Assembly: GCA_041394705.1 (NCBI GenBank)
Contig: JAWKHS010000021.1
Location: forward strand, 55,506 to 119,505
Length of the DNA stretch: 64,000 nucleotides
Source of the DNA: Vicinamibacterales bacterium
GTDB taxonomy: Bacteria > Acidobacteriota > Vicinamibacteria > Vicinamibacterales > UBA2999
Direction: 5' to 3'
Shown here: positions 1 through 8,785 of the stretch, piece by piece
Numbering within the stretch: the first letter of the stretch is position 1
Layout: the number at the start of each line of letters is the position of its first letter
Program-made: the position numbers and the translations under genes
The notes under the pieces: generated by a model
What the model was told of the DNA's origin: nothing
Database searches by the model: none
The model's input: only the letters and a program-made list of their open reading frames with translations

Positions 1-468
1 GCGCCCGAGGTCGGTGCCGACGGGATACGCGTTCTCGACACCGATGAGGGCCACCTTCCTGCCCGACGCGGCGATGCGGCGGACGTCGTCGGCCGTGAGG
101 GCCAGCCCGATCTTGTCGGGCGCGATCTCCTTCGTGAGCCGGTGGACGGCGTCGAACTTCTCCACCGCCTGCTGGTACGCCTTGGCGTAGCCCTCCTCGG
201 TGAGCGGGCCCTGCCCGACGTAGACGATGAAGAACGACGCGTCGAGGCCGCCCTCCATCATCTTCGGCAGGTTCACCTGCGTGTCGAGGCGCTGGGTGTA
301 GTTGCGCGACTTGGTGAAGTTGCGCGGGTCGATGTCGTTGTGGGTGTCGAGCGCGATCACGCGGTCGTGGATCGCGCGCGCCTTGGCCACGAGGGCCGGG
401 TCGGGCGCCTGGGCCGCGGCGAGCGACGGCAGGAAGATCGACAGGAGGGCGAGGGTGCGTCGCAGCAT
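1..468 (-). CDS. Membrane dipeptidase (peptidase M19), N-terminal part
   Basis: This is the first 156 codons of a zinc dipeptidase of the renal dipeptidase (M19) family, which cleaves dipeptides with a binuclear metal centre. The window edge cuts off the rest of a family usually about 400 residues long. The ATG at 468 opens a clear Sec signal peptide (MLRRTLALLSIFLPSLAAAQ), so the enzyme is exported. Near residue 42 the motif ALDTHNDID supplies the H-x-D pair that binds the first metal ions in this family. Further downstream, the segment around GLALTADDV and VALIGVENAY matches the early barrel strands of M19 proteins. The remaining ligands lie outside the window and cannot be checked. It runs in the same direction as the ligase-like gene behind it, with about 50 bases between them. 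Confidence 0.85.
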   Translation of the reverse strand, partial: MLRRTLALLSIFLPSLAAAQAPDPALVAKARAIHDRVIALDTHNDIDPRNFTKSRNYTQRLDTQVNLPKMMEGGLDASFFIVYVGQGPLTEEGYAKAYQQAVEKFDAVHRLTKEIAPDKIGLALTADDVRRIAASGRKVALIGVENAYPVGTDLGR

Positions 469-517
469 GGCGGGATTGTAGTGCGCGCGCCGCCCGCTCC
501 GCCGCCCGGATGCGCGC

Positions 518-2443
518 CTAGCGGAACCGCACGTCGGACACCATCACGCCCAGCAGGTTGCCGGTGCCGCCCGGCCGCCAGCCCGGCGACGTCCGCACGT
601 ACAGCCGATCCGCCGGACCACAGCCCTCCAGCGCCCCCTCGACCCGGTGCCACGCATGGTCCGTCAGGGTGACGGTCGCCACCGGCCCGCCGCAGGGCGT
701 CAGCTCGACCGTCTGCGCGAACGGCGCCAGCGACCGCACCTGGAGCGCGTAGGTCTCGGCGCCGTCGGGCAGCGGCCAGGTGGCGACGATGGTCGCCCAC
801 TGGAAGACCTCGCCCGACACACCGCGCTCTTCGCCGGCGAGGCCCGTCGGGATCGCACGGGTGAAGAGCCGCGCCGGCCCCGGCCATCGGTATTCGTAGA
901 CGAGGTGCACGGCCAGCAGGACGGCCAGCGCCGACCACGCGGCCGGCGCCGCGCGGGGCGGGAGTCGCGGGCCGCGGACCGACGTCCCGGCGACGAGGCC
1001 GAGGGCGACGAAGCACAGCAGCCGCAGCACGTGGATGTAGAACACCTCCTGGACCAGCCCGTAGCAGGCCAGGCCCAGGAGCGAGCCGCCCGCGGCCAGG
1101 AGCACCGCCTGCCGCCGCTTGTCGCCCTCGCGTTCCCTGAGGCCGGCGGCGACCGCGGCACCCGCCGCCACGAACATCGCCAGCAGCGCCGCCAGGCCGA
1201 CCACGCCGGTGCCGGTCAGCGTCTGCATGTAGACGCTGTGGGCGCTGGCGGCGTCGGGCACGCGCAGGGGCGAGGTCTCGAGCGGCCCGCCGGGACTCTG
1301 GACGTACATCAGGTAGCGCAGGGCGAACGACTCGTGGCCGCCGCCGAGCACGGGATCCAGTGCCGCCATCCTCAGGCCCACGCGCGCGTAGACGAGGCGG
1401 TTCGCCGTCGGAATGGACGCCAGGCGTTCGGCGAACGCCCGGGCATCCGGACGCGGCGCCTCGGGCGCGGCGGCGGCCGTCCAGAGCCACACCCCCACAG
1501 GGACGGCCAGCCCGACGCCCGCCGAGACCGCCAGCAGCCGACGGCGATGCGCGGCCATCCACGCGCCGTCGTGGCGGCGCAGCCACCACACGCTTCCGGC
1601 GGCGATGACGGCGAGATCCACGACGCCCACCACCCAGCCGCCGCGCTGGAAGGCCGCGGCCAGGGCGAGGGCGCCGATGCCCGACGTCGCGGCCACGGCG
1701 CCGATGCGGCGCCACGCCGGGGCGTCGAGCGCCACGAACGCCAGCCCGTACGGCAGCGCGTACACGACGAGCTGGGAGAACCACCCGGGATTCCCGGCCG
1801 AGGACTGCAGCGTGCCGGCGCGATAGGCCACCGACACCTCGCCGCGCAGCGGCGTCAGGTCCACGACGCCGGCCGATTCGGCCAGGCCCAGGACGACGAA
1901 CCCGGTGGTGCCGAGGACGACGGCCGCCGCGGCCGCGAGCGCCGTGCCGGCGGACGCGCGCGCCTCGCGCCTGACGATGAGCGCCAGAACCAGGGCCTGC
2001 ACCGTGAGGAGCGCCGAGGTGACGGCGAACTCCGGCCGCACTTCGGGCAGCGTGAGGAGCGAGACGAGATAGGCGGGCCAGGCCGACACGGGCTCCAGGC
2101 CCAGGGCCGCCGCGTGTTCGCGCCAGAGGGCGACGAGCGGCAGCGAGGTGAGGCTGGCGAGGGCGGCGCCCGCGAAGAGCGCCGCCGCGAGCATCACCGG
2201 ATCGTCCGACAGCGCGGACCGGACCGAGGCCATCGACGGGCGCACCCGAAGGACGTAGCCCACTTCGAACGCGCCCACCAGGCCCGTCAGCCAGAGCGCC
2301 GCCGGCGTGGCGGCGTGGTGGGTGAAGAACGGCAACCCGGCCAGGAGCGCCAGGAGCACCCCCCGGGGACGGATCGCCGTCACGACGGCGACGACGGCGA
2401 GGGCGGCCCCGAGCGCCGGGACGGATTCAGACAGCGAGGGCAC
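518..2443 (-). CDS. O-antigen ligase / Wzy-like polytopic membrane protein
   Basis: This 641-residue membrane protein resembles the O-antigen ligase / Wzy polymerase superfamily, which transfers or polymerises surface polysaccharide at the periplasmic face of the inner membrane. Roughly ten hydrophobic segments fill the first 480 residues. The large loop between them carries the typical pattern GGGHESFALRYL followed by SAHSVYMQTLTGTGVVGL, corresponding to the Wzy_C signature (H-N/S-x-Y-L in most homologues). The last 130 residues form a soluble, probably periplasmic tail rich in Thr and Val, which is an extension beyond the core family. No other polysaccharide genes are adjacent, so substrate cannot be assigned and ligase versus polymerase is undecided. 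Confidence 0.75.
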   Translation of the reverse strand: MPSLSESVPALGAALAVVAVVTAIRPRGVLLALLAGLPFFTHHAATPAALWLTGLVGAFEVGYVLRVRPSMASVRSALSDDPVMLAAALFAGAALASLTSLPLVALWREHAAALGLEPVSAWPAYLVSLLTLPEVRPEFAVTSALLTVQALVLALIVRREARASAGTALAAAAAVVLGTTGFVVLGLAESAGVVDLTPLRGEVSVAYRAGTLQSSAGNPGWFSQLVVYALPYGLAFVALDAPAWRRIGAVAATSGIGALALAAAFQRGGWVVGVVDLAVIAAGSVWWLRRHDGAWMAAHRRRLLAVSAGVGLAVPVGVWLWTAAAAPEAPRPDARAFAERLASIPTANRLVYARVGLRMAALDPVLGGGHESFALRYLMYVQSPGGPLETSPLRVPDAASAHSVYMQTLTGTGVVGLAALLAMFVAAGAAVAAGLREREGDKRRQAVLLAAGGSLLGLACYGLVQEVFYIHVLRLLCFVALGLVAGTSVRGPRLPPRAAPAAWSALAVLLAVHLVYEYRWPGPARLFTRAIPTGLAGEERGVSGEVFQWATIVATWPLPDGAETYALQVRSLAPFAQTVELTPCGGPVATVTLTDHAWHRVEGALEGCGPADRLYVRTSPGWRPGGTGNLLGVMVSDVRFR

Positions 2444-2481
2444 CTGGACGCGCGGACGCCGCGAGACGCCGCGGCGTCATC

Positions 2482-2820
2482 TTATCGCCCCTCGGGTCCC
2501 GCATAGGCCCGCTCGACCCGCGCGACCCGCAGTTCGTAATGGGAGTACCAGCGTTCCTTGCCCAGGCGCTGCGCCTCGAGGTGCTCGGCATCGGCCTTCC
2601 AGGCGGCGATGGCGGCCTCGTCGCGGAAGTACGCCACGGTGATGCCGACGCCGTCGGGACCGCGGGCCGACTCGGCGCCGAGGCAGCCGGGCTGCTGCAG
2701 GGCCCGGGTCCACATGGCGCTCGCCATGGCGCCGTAGCCGTCGTCGCCCTCGCGCCGGCGCGAGGTGAAGATCACGGCGTAATAGGGCGGATCGGGGGTT
2801 GGGGCGAAGCCGTCGGCCAT
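2482..2820 (-). CDS. ABM-superfamily (antibiotic biosynthesis monooxygenase-like) protein
   Basis: This small 112-residue protein has the dimeric alpha-beta ferredoxin-like fold of the antibiotic biosynthesis monooxygenase group. The family signature is visible as a central YAVIFTSRR strand, the GCLGAESARGPDGVGITVAYF segment typical of the shared pocket, and a C-terminal W-x-x-H-like stretch (AAWKADAEHLEAQ, RWYSHYELRVARVERAY). Proteins of this type include monooxygenases and haem-degrading or stress proteins; nothing here picks between them. A longer in-frame start exists at 2847, but the ATG at 2820 has an AGGAG ribosome site seven bases upstream and avoids overlap with the divergent HupE gene. 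Confidence 0.75.
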   Translation of the reverse strand: MADGFAPTPDPPYYAVIFTSRRREGDDGYGAMASAMWTRALQQPGCLGAESARGPDGVGITVAYFRDEAAIAAWKADAEHLEAQRLGKERWYSHYELRVARVERAYAGPEGR

Positions 2821-2866
2821 CGGTGCTCCTGGGGGCGTGACCGTCACAGTACACTTGGTGCCCGTC

Positions 2867-3961
2867 GTGGCGCGACTTCGCCGGTTCGGCCTGGCCCTTG
2901 GGGCGCTCCTCGTCAGCGCGGTCGCGACGGCCCATCCGGCGCCGTTCAGCTACCTCGATCTCCGCCTCGACGGATCGGCCGTGACCGGCACGCTCACGGT
3001 GCACGACCTCGACGCCGCCTACGAACTGCACCTGACCGACGCGGATGCCCTGCTCGATCCCACGGTGGCCCGGCGGCACGGCCCGGAGCTGGCCGCCGTC
3101 CTCGCGCGGCGGCTGCACGTGTGGCTCGACGGCGTGCCGGCCGCGGTCACGCTCGCCGACGCCGTGCCCGTCCCCGACCGCCAGGGCGTCCAGTTCACGG
3201 TGGCGATGGCCGGCACGGGCGCCCCGGGGCGGATCCGCGTCGAGACGACGCTCTTCCCGTACGACCCGGCCCACCAGACGTTCATCAACGTCTACGAGGG
3301 CGAGGCGCTCCGGCACCAGGCCATCCTCGACGCCCGCCACACGACCCTCGACTACTACGCCGGCACGTGGCAGGGCGTCGGATCGGTGCTGGCCACCTTC
3401 GTGCCGTCCGGCGTGCAGCACATCCTCATCGGGCCCGACCATCTCCTGTTCCTGCTGGGCCTCCTCCTGCTGGGCGGATCGGCCGGCCGCCTCGGCCTCA
3501 TCGTGTCGGCGTTCACGCTCGGCCACAGCGTGACGCTGTCGGTCGCCGCCCTCGACCTCTACGCCCCCCCGGCCAGCGTCGTCGAGCCTCTGATCGCGCT
3601 CAGCATCGTGCTCGTGGGCGTGGACAACCTGCTCGTGGGCGCGGCGCCGGCGGCGGGCCGCGATCTGCGGCCGTGGATGGCGGCGCTCTTCGGGCTCGTG
3701 CACGGCTTCGGCTTCGCATCCGTGCTGAAGGAGTTCGGCCTGCCGCGCGAGGCCATCGGCTGGTCGCTGTTCGGCTTCAACGCGGGCGTCGAGCTGGGCC
3801 AGCTGGTCGTGGTCGTGCCGGCCGCGCTGGCACTCGCGGCGCTCCGCCGCTACAGCGCGATGGCTGCGGCGCGCCTGGCGATGGTAGGCTCAGGGGGCGT
3901 CGTGCTGGCGGGCCTGTACTGGTTCGTGCAGCGGGTGTTCTTCCCGGCGGGTCTCGCGTGA
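2867..3961 (+). CDS. HupE/UreJ family membrane protein (possible Ni/Co permease)
   Basis: The protein has an N-terminal signal-like segment (ARLRRFGLALGALL), a soluble extracytoplasmic domain of about 150 residues, and a C-terminal membrane domain carrying the HupE/UreJ hallmarks HILIGPDHLLFLLGLL, AFTLGHSVTLS and GLVHGFGFASVL. HupE/UreJ proteins are associated with nickel or cobalt uptake; the histidines in those three motifs lie in the membrane helices and are the presumed metal path. In-frame GTG codons at 2837, 2858 and 2867 are all possible starts. The last is preferred because it places the basic n-region directly at the start; a TACACT sequence at 2849-2854 could be a promoter -10. The next gene encodes a His-rich lipoprotein and starts 30 bases after the stop, suggesting an operon. 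Confidence 0.8.
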   Translation: MARLRRFGLALGALLVSAVATAHPAPFSYLDLRLDGSAVTGTLTVHDLDAAYELHLTDADALLDPTVARRHGPELAAVLARRLHVWLDGVPAAVTLADAVPVPDRQGVQFTVAMAGTGAPGRIRVETTLFPYDPAHQTFINVYEGEALRHQAILDARHTTLDYYAGTWQGVGSVLATFVPSGVQHILIGPDHLLFLLGLLLLGGSAGRLGLIVSAFTLGHSVTLSVAALDLYAPPASVVEPLIALSIVLVGVDNLLVGAAPAAGRDLRPWMAALFGLVHGFGFASVLKEFGLPREAIGWSLFGFNAGVELGQLVVVVPAALALAALRRYSAMAAARLAMVGSGGVVLAGLYWFVQRVFFPAGLA

Positions 3962-3990
3962 GGCGGCGCCAGCACGGCCGCGGGTTCCTC

Positions 3991-4476
3991 ATGCGTGCAC
4001 TTCCAGCCCTCCTCCTCCTGGCCGGCCTCACGGCGGCCTGCACCAACGAGCCGGCGCCGCCGGCCCAGACGGCCGCGCCGGCCGCGGCGGCGCCCGTCGA
4101 TCCCCAGCACCAGGGCATCACCGAGCCGCACGGGGACCATTCGCCCCACAAGGGCGGCATGGTGCTCATGAACGGCGACGTGCACTTCGAGGTGGTCCTG
4201 TCGCGCGAGGGCAAGCACCGGATCTGGTTCACCGACGCGGTGCGCGCCGACCTGCCGGCCTCGGTGGCCACGGACGTGAAGATGATCATCACGCGGCCGG
4301 GCAAGCCCGACGAGGTGCTGGCGCTGGCCATCGACGACAGCGGCGAGTCGTGGGTGGCCGACGGCCAGCCCGTGCCCGAGACCGACGCCTACGTGAAAAT
4401 CACCTACACGATGACGGGCGAGCCGTTCGAGGTGGAGATCCCGTTCATCATCCAGACGCCGGCCACTACGTCCTGA
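3991..4476 (+). CDS. Small His-rich lipoprotein, probably metal-related
   Basis: This 161-residue lipoprotein has a signal peptide ending in LTAAC, giving lipidated Cys at about residue 17, followed by an Ala/Pro-rich linker. Behind the linker comes a histidine-rich stretch, HQGITEPHGDHSPHKGGMV, then a beta-rich domain (VHFEVVLSREGKHRIWFTD, ITRPGKPDEVLALAID, YVKITYTMTGEPFEVEIPF). Similar HGxH-GGxV-HFEV arrangements occur in small periplasmic proteins found beside metal transporters. Placement directly downstream of a HupE-type permease supports a role in binding or delivering a divalent metal in the periplasm, but this is inference. No named family is assigned. Confidence 0.7.
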   Translation: MRALPALLLLAGLTAACTNEPAPPAQTAAPAAAAPVDPQHQGITEPHGDHSPHKGGMVLMNGDVHFEVVLSREGKHRIWFTDAVRADLPASVATDVKMIITRPGKPDEVLALAIDDSGESWVADGQPVPETDAYVKITYTMTGEPFEVEIPFIIQTPATTS

Positions 4477-4503
4477 CCGCCCGACGGGGCGGCCGCGGGC
4501 CGA

Positions 4504-4989
4504 TCAGAGGCGGCGGTGCATCACGTGCACGGCGACCTCGCCCTGCGTCGGGTGCCTGAACGCCGCGGGGACGGTGCCCACGATCGCGAAGCCGCAGCGC
4601 TCCCACAGCCGGATGGCGCCCGTGTTGGTGTTGACCACGGCGTTGAACTGCACTGCGCGTAGCCGCGCGCCCCGCGCCTCGTCCAGCGAGTGGCGCGGCC
4701 AGGCGTCGCCCACGCCGAGGCCGCGCGCCCGGGCGCCACCATGTAGCCGCAGTTGGCCACGACGCCCGGCCCCAGGAAATTGGCCTTGAGGCAGTAGGTG
4801 CTCACGACGCGGTGGTTCGTCGGCCAGGGCGACGAACGTCCAGCCGCCGGGCGGTGTAGCAGCGCCAGCGCTCGTGCGCGCGTCGCATCGGACGGCCAGG
4901 CATGGGCCCGCCGGCGGCGAGCACGACACGCAGATCGCCCACTGGGCGTCGGCGTCATCGGCGGTGGCGGGACGGATCTGCAGCGACAT
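4504..4989 (-). pseudogene. GNAT acetyltransferase, frame-broken
   Basis: The pieces of a GNAT-family N-acetyltransferase (acetyl-CoA dependent) are readable in two different frames. The beginning MSLQIRPATADDADA and the end FNAVVNTNTGAIRLWERCGF lie in one frame. The middle section containing STYCLKANFLGPGVVANCGYM lies in another, giving switches near 4820 and 4740. The NTGAIRLWERCGF stretch is the usual helix and strand 5 region of the fold and GPG is part of the acetyl-CoA loop area. The first 60 residues also look partly out of register (AICVSCSPPAG), so at least one more indel is likely. It sits head to tail with a second broken GNAT. Its state could reflect real decay, but three neighbouring genes show the same damage. 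Confidence 0.7.
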
Positions 4990-5038
4990 CGTTTGGGACT
5001 GGGGCTGCGCCACGATTCGGCGGCCATCCGGGGCAGAT

Positions 5039-5585
5039 CTACACGGCGCTCAGGCGGCGCCAGCGCCGCGCCGACACGCGGTAGACGAGCGTGTCGAGCC
5101 CGTACCTTCGGCCCCGCCACTCGAGCGCCATGTCAGTCGTTCCATCACCCGGATCGACGCCGTATTCGGAGGATCGGTGGTTGCTACCGCGCCTGCGGCC
5201 CAGCGTCTCGAAGAGGCACGCCAGCACTGTCCGGCCCGCTCGGCGCGGGCGTGGATCCCGCGATGCCACCACGCGGGCAGCAGGCCGGGACGAGTTCGGG
5301 CTCGCCCGTGGCCCAGGGGCGGCAGCCGACGAACCCCGCCAGCGCGTCCGCCGGGCCTTCGTGAATCCCCCACAGCCCGTAGTGGCGCTCGCGGAAGTCC
5401 CGCGTACCGGCCTGCAGCACCTCCCGCGCGCGCTCGGGCGTGATGGCGACGTCGTCCCAGAGGTGCCGGCGCACGTCCGGATTCGTCCACATGGCGTGTA
5501 CCGTCCAGAGGTCGGCCTCGCCGAGCGGTTTGAGGGTGGTGCGCGCGCTGGTGAGCGTCGGCGCCACGGTGCGGAGTGGCGACAC
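5039..5585 (-). pseudogene. RimJ/RimL-like GNAT acetyltransferase, frame-broken
   Basis: A second GNAT gene, of the type that modifies protein N-termini or small amines, is split over three frames. The N-terminal half reads LTSARTTLKPLGEADL, then WTNPDVRRHLWDDVAITPE and FVGCRPWATGEPEL. The acetyl-CoA-binding loop region continues in another frame as LLPAWWHRGI. The end recovers as VATTDPPNTASIRVMERL followed by ALEWRGRRYGLDTLVYRVS in a third frame. N-x-x-S-I-x-V-M-E-R-L is the classic RimJ/RimL motif. The GTG at 5585 follows an AGAG-rich stretch and is the likely start. An intact version would be about 180 residues, the usual length. Confidence 0.7.
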
Positions 5586-5617
5586 GGTCGGTGCTCTCTT
5601 CTCGCGCGGCGCGGCGG

Positions 5618-6172
5618 TCAGGCCACGGGAAACGGCGGCAGCGCCATGACCCTGCGCGCCTGTTCCAGGTGCCGGTGATCGTGCGACACCATCAGCCGCC
5701 AGCCGGTCGAGCACGGTGATGACGGCACCCGCGAACGGCGACGTCATGACGGGTGGCGGCGGCCCGCCGCTCGTCCGCGCCAGCGACCCAGGCGGCGACC
5801 CGGTGGTGGTCCGCGCAAACGGCGGACCACGTCGCCGTCGATCGCGCTGGCCGACGGTGGCCTGCGGCGCCGTCTTGAACTTGCGGGCAGCCGCCCGGTG
5901 CCTGGGACGTGACGAGCAGGCGCCGAACAGGCCGGGCAATGATCGGCATCCGTCCCAGGGCGGGCGTCCGCCCGGGCGCGAACGCGGCGTCGGCGGCCGC
6001 CCGCATCATCCGGTTGGTCTTCAGCAGGTGCTCCAGGCACTGGGCTGCTCCACTGAGCGCTGGGCCGCCAGTTCAGCTGCCGGGCGTCCAGCGCCCCGAA
6101 CGTCGCCTCGGCATCCCGTCCGACGGCGTCGAGGGCCGCCCACCTCCTCGCCCGACAGCGTCGTGAAGTCAT
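5618..6172 (-). pseudogene. DinB-family protein, frame-broken
   Basis: The reading frame changes several times, but the parts join into a DinB-like four-helix bundle of about 185 residues. The start region gives ALDAVGRDAEATFGALDARQ and LNWRPSA. A second frame gives MMRAAADAAFAPGRTPALG, and a third gives MTSPFAGAVITV. The end reads WRLMVSHDHRHLEQARRVM, whose HDHRHLEQ supplies the metal-binding histidine pattern found at the end of DinB proteins. Members are metal-dependent hydrolases or thiol transferases; the substrate is unknown. The ATG at 6172 overlaps the stop of the upstream hydrolase gene by four bases (ATGA), which indicates coupled translation and fixes the start. The stop is the TGA at 5618-5620. 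Confidence 0.7.
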
Positions 6173-8133
6173 GGTTCGCTCCGATCCCTCGGGCCGGCGC
6201 CGCTGGCTGCCGGTGACGCCGTCCGGCCGGCCGGGATGATCGCAGCAGGATGTGCGAGGGGTGGGCCGGGTCGTGGCACACCGCGTTCTCCGCCACCTGC
6301 CACCGCCGGTGGTCGTTCAGGGGCTCGCCCGTGTTCGGGTTGATGTCGAAGCGCGGGAAGTTGCTGCTGGAGATGTCGAGCCGGATGCGATGCCCCTTCC
6401 GGAACACCAGCGAGGTCGGGTACATCTCGATCGTGAACTCGGCCGGCTGACCGGGAGTGAGCGGCGGCGCGGCCGGGCCGGCGCCGTTCCTGTAGCGCGC
6501 CCTGACGATGCTGTCGCCGATGCCCAGGTCCACGCCGTTCGGGTAGTCGGCGCTCGGCGGGTACACGTCCACGAGCTTCGCCGTGAAGTCGGTGTCGGGC
6601 GCGTTCGACGCCGCGAAGAGCGTCACGACGAGCCGGCCCGTGACCTCCACGTCCCGATCGAGCGGCGGCGTCTGGAACACGACCACGTCGTTCCGGGCCG
6701 AGAGCGGCAGCGTGTCGTGGCACAGCCAGAAGTCGGCCCGGCACTTCTGATCGGCCGCGCCCTGGAACATCAGCGTGCCCTGGGAGGAGATGTTGCCGCC
6801 GAGCGTCGGCACCGGGTGGCGTGGATCGAACACGTAGCGGGTGGGCGCCGACGCGGCCGGCCGCTCGGGCGACAGCACGCCGCCCGCGTGCAGGTAGTAC
6901 GGCGTGGCCTGAGTGCGCGCGAGCGGCCACTCCTGCTCGTCCCGCCAGCGCCCGCCGACGAACAGCCGGCCGTCCTTCGTCCGCCGCGCCTCGCCGGACT
7001 CGCCGGCGCCCATCACGTAGAGGCGGACCGGCGGTTCCGTGTCCACGCCGTTCTGGACGCCCTTCAGCCAGCGGTCGAGCCGCACTGCTGACGCCAGGCG
7101 TCGAAGTCCAGGGCCGCGTCCGCCGTGAACTCGGCCTCGCCGGCGTAGTTCCTGGACTGGCCGCCGTGGATCCACGGGCCGACGATGAGCCGCTGCAGGC
7201 CTTTTTCTGCCTTGCGCAGCTCCACGTAGTTCATGTTGGCCACCTGCGTGCCCTGTGGTGTCGTACCAGCCGGTGATGTGGCACACCGGCACGTCCTTAC
7301 TCCGCCAGGTGATCCACGACGCTCGACCCGGCGTTCTTCCAGAAGTCGCCGTAGTCGCCGTGGCGCATCGCCTCCACGAGCCACTGTTCGTAGTCCGGCG
7401 CGAACTTGAGGGGAGTCGTGCCTGGGCGAGCGGCAGCGCGAAGATACTCCCGCACGCGGGTGGCGAACTCGGCCAGCGCCGGGCCGGCCTCGGCGGGTCC
7501 GCGCGCGCGGCCGCCGCCGGGAGATAGGCGTCCCCGCCGCGTTCCCCATCGTGTAGACCCAGTTCAGGAAGCGCAGCTCGAAGGCGCCGTTGTGGCGAAC
7601 GCCGTAGTGCCCGGTGCTGGACATGGCGTCCACCGGGATCATCACGTCTTCAGCCCCGGCGCGCTGCCGATGGCCACGTGCTGCGTGGCGCCGGCGTAGG
7701 ACGTCCCCACCGCACCCACGTTGCCGTCGCTCCACGGCTGCGTGACGATCCAGGCGGTGGTGTCCGCGCCGTCGGCGACGTCGTCGGCGATGGGGCGCCA
7801 GTGGCCGCCGGATCGATAGCGGCCGCGCACGTCCTGCAGGACGACGACGTAGCCCCTCGGCACGAAGTAGTCGGCCAGGGCGGCGTCGCGGTCCTTGTTG
7901 TAGGGCGCTGCAGGATGGTCGGGGAACGTGCCGGGTGTGTGCGGCGAGGCCGGCGCGCGCGGGCCGGTAGATGTCGGTGGCCAGGGTCACGCCGTCCCGG
8001 GCCGCCACCATCACGTTGCGGGTGGCCAGGATCTCGTACGGCTCCCGCGACTGCGCCGCGGTGGGCGCCTGGTCCCGGTCGCCATCGCCAGGCTGGCGAC
8101 GGCGAGGACGACGGCGAGAGCGCGCTCGAGCAC
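6169..8133 (-). pseudogene. CocE/NonD (X-Pro dipeptidyl-peptidase S15-like) hydrolase, frame-broken
   Basis: This is an exported serine hydrolase of the CocE/NonD group, which cleaves esters or acyl-amides with a Ser-Asp-His triad. A GTG at 8133, preceded by GAGGT, opens a signal peptide (LERALAVVLAVASLAMA). Beyond it come ILATRNVMVAARDGVTLATD and the strand GYVVVLQDVRGRYRSGG. The nucleophile elbow GTSYAG lies near 7700. The C-terminal jelly-roll domain reads RLYVMGAG, VFDPRHPVPTLGG, VTGRLVVTLFAAS, RKGHRIRLDISSSNFPRFD and HPSHILL. At least five frame changes separate these blocks (near 8080, 7900, 7650, 7270 and 7080, and another near 6240). Apart from the breaks the length (about 650 codons) and motif order are normal for the family. 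The stop overlaps the DinB start. Confidence 0.8.
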
Positions 8134-8203
8134 AGCGACCTCGTGCCGCGATTCTACGCCCGGAGCCGGGCGTGTCCAAGGTGGCGGGCCCGGACCGCCC
8201 ACC

Positions 8204-8683
8204 CTATCTGGGCGGCGGCAGGTCGTTCCACATCCGAAGCGCCGTCCTCCAGGCGCCGCCCGACTCGCGGCGCAGCACGTTGACGAACGTGGACACGGCC
8301 GTCACCGTCGTCTCCCGGCCGTCCCTGGGATACGAGAAGGTCAGCGAGCCCCGTCCCCAGGCATACGCCACGTCCGCGCTGCCTTCCACGCGCTCCACGT
8401 CGAGCGACAGGGCCAGGACCGTCGTCGGCGGCCCGGCCGGCGGAAACCAGAAGCCCCGGATCGCCGCCTCGCCCACGAGGGGCGCCCGGCCGCTCGGCAG
8501 GAGCACGGCGTCGCCCGTGAGCGTGGCCATCACGCGGGCGGCGTCGCCGGCGAGCCAGGCGGCGCAGTATTCCGCCAGGTTGGCCCGCACGGCCCGGTCC
8601 ACCTCGGTGGGCACGGTCTGTGCCCGGCTGACCGCCGTCAGGCCGACGACGGCCAGGGCGATCGCGCATGTGTGACGTCCCAT
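8204..8683 (-). CDS. Exported SnoaL/DUF4440-like (NTF2-fold) protein
   Basis: This 159-residue protein has a Sec signal peptide (MGRHTCAIALAVVGLTAVSRAQ) followed by a single NTF2-like cone domain of the DUF4440/SnoaL type. Typical features are the first helix ANLAEYCAAWLAGDAARV, the turn MATLTGDAVLLPSGRAPLVG, and the closing strands VTAVSTFVNVLRRESGGAWRTALRMWND. The fold is used by isomerases, dehydratases and binding proteins; no catalytic signature is recognisable, so function is unassigned. It lies head to head with the ACC deaminase gene, with about 100 bases between the starts. It is the first intact gene after the frame-broken tract. Confidence 0.75.
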   Translation of the reverse strand: MGRHTCAIALAVVGLTAVSRAQTVPTEVDRAVRANLAEYCAAWLAGDAARVMATLTGDAVLLPSGRAPLVGEAAIRGFWFPPAGPPTTVLALSLDVERVEGSADVAYAWGRGSLTFSYPRDGRETTVTAVSTFVNVLRRESGGAWRTALRMWNDLPPPR

Positions 8684-8785
8684 CCCGGTCCCCCGGACAG
8701 CCAGCGTGTCATGCGCCGCCGGACGGCGCTGTCGAAACCGTGCGGCGCGTCGGGTTACCTTAGGCGGGCGATCTGGAGGGTGAGG

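Noticed and set aside
647..2506. 619-codon plus-strand frame opposite the O-antigen ligase gene
   Set aside because: Arg/Gly/His-rich shadow without any family motif; the minus strand shows membrane helices and the ligase pattern.
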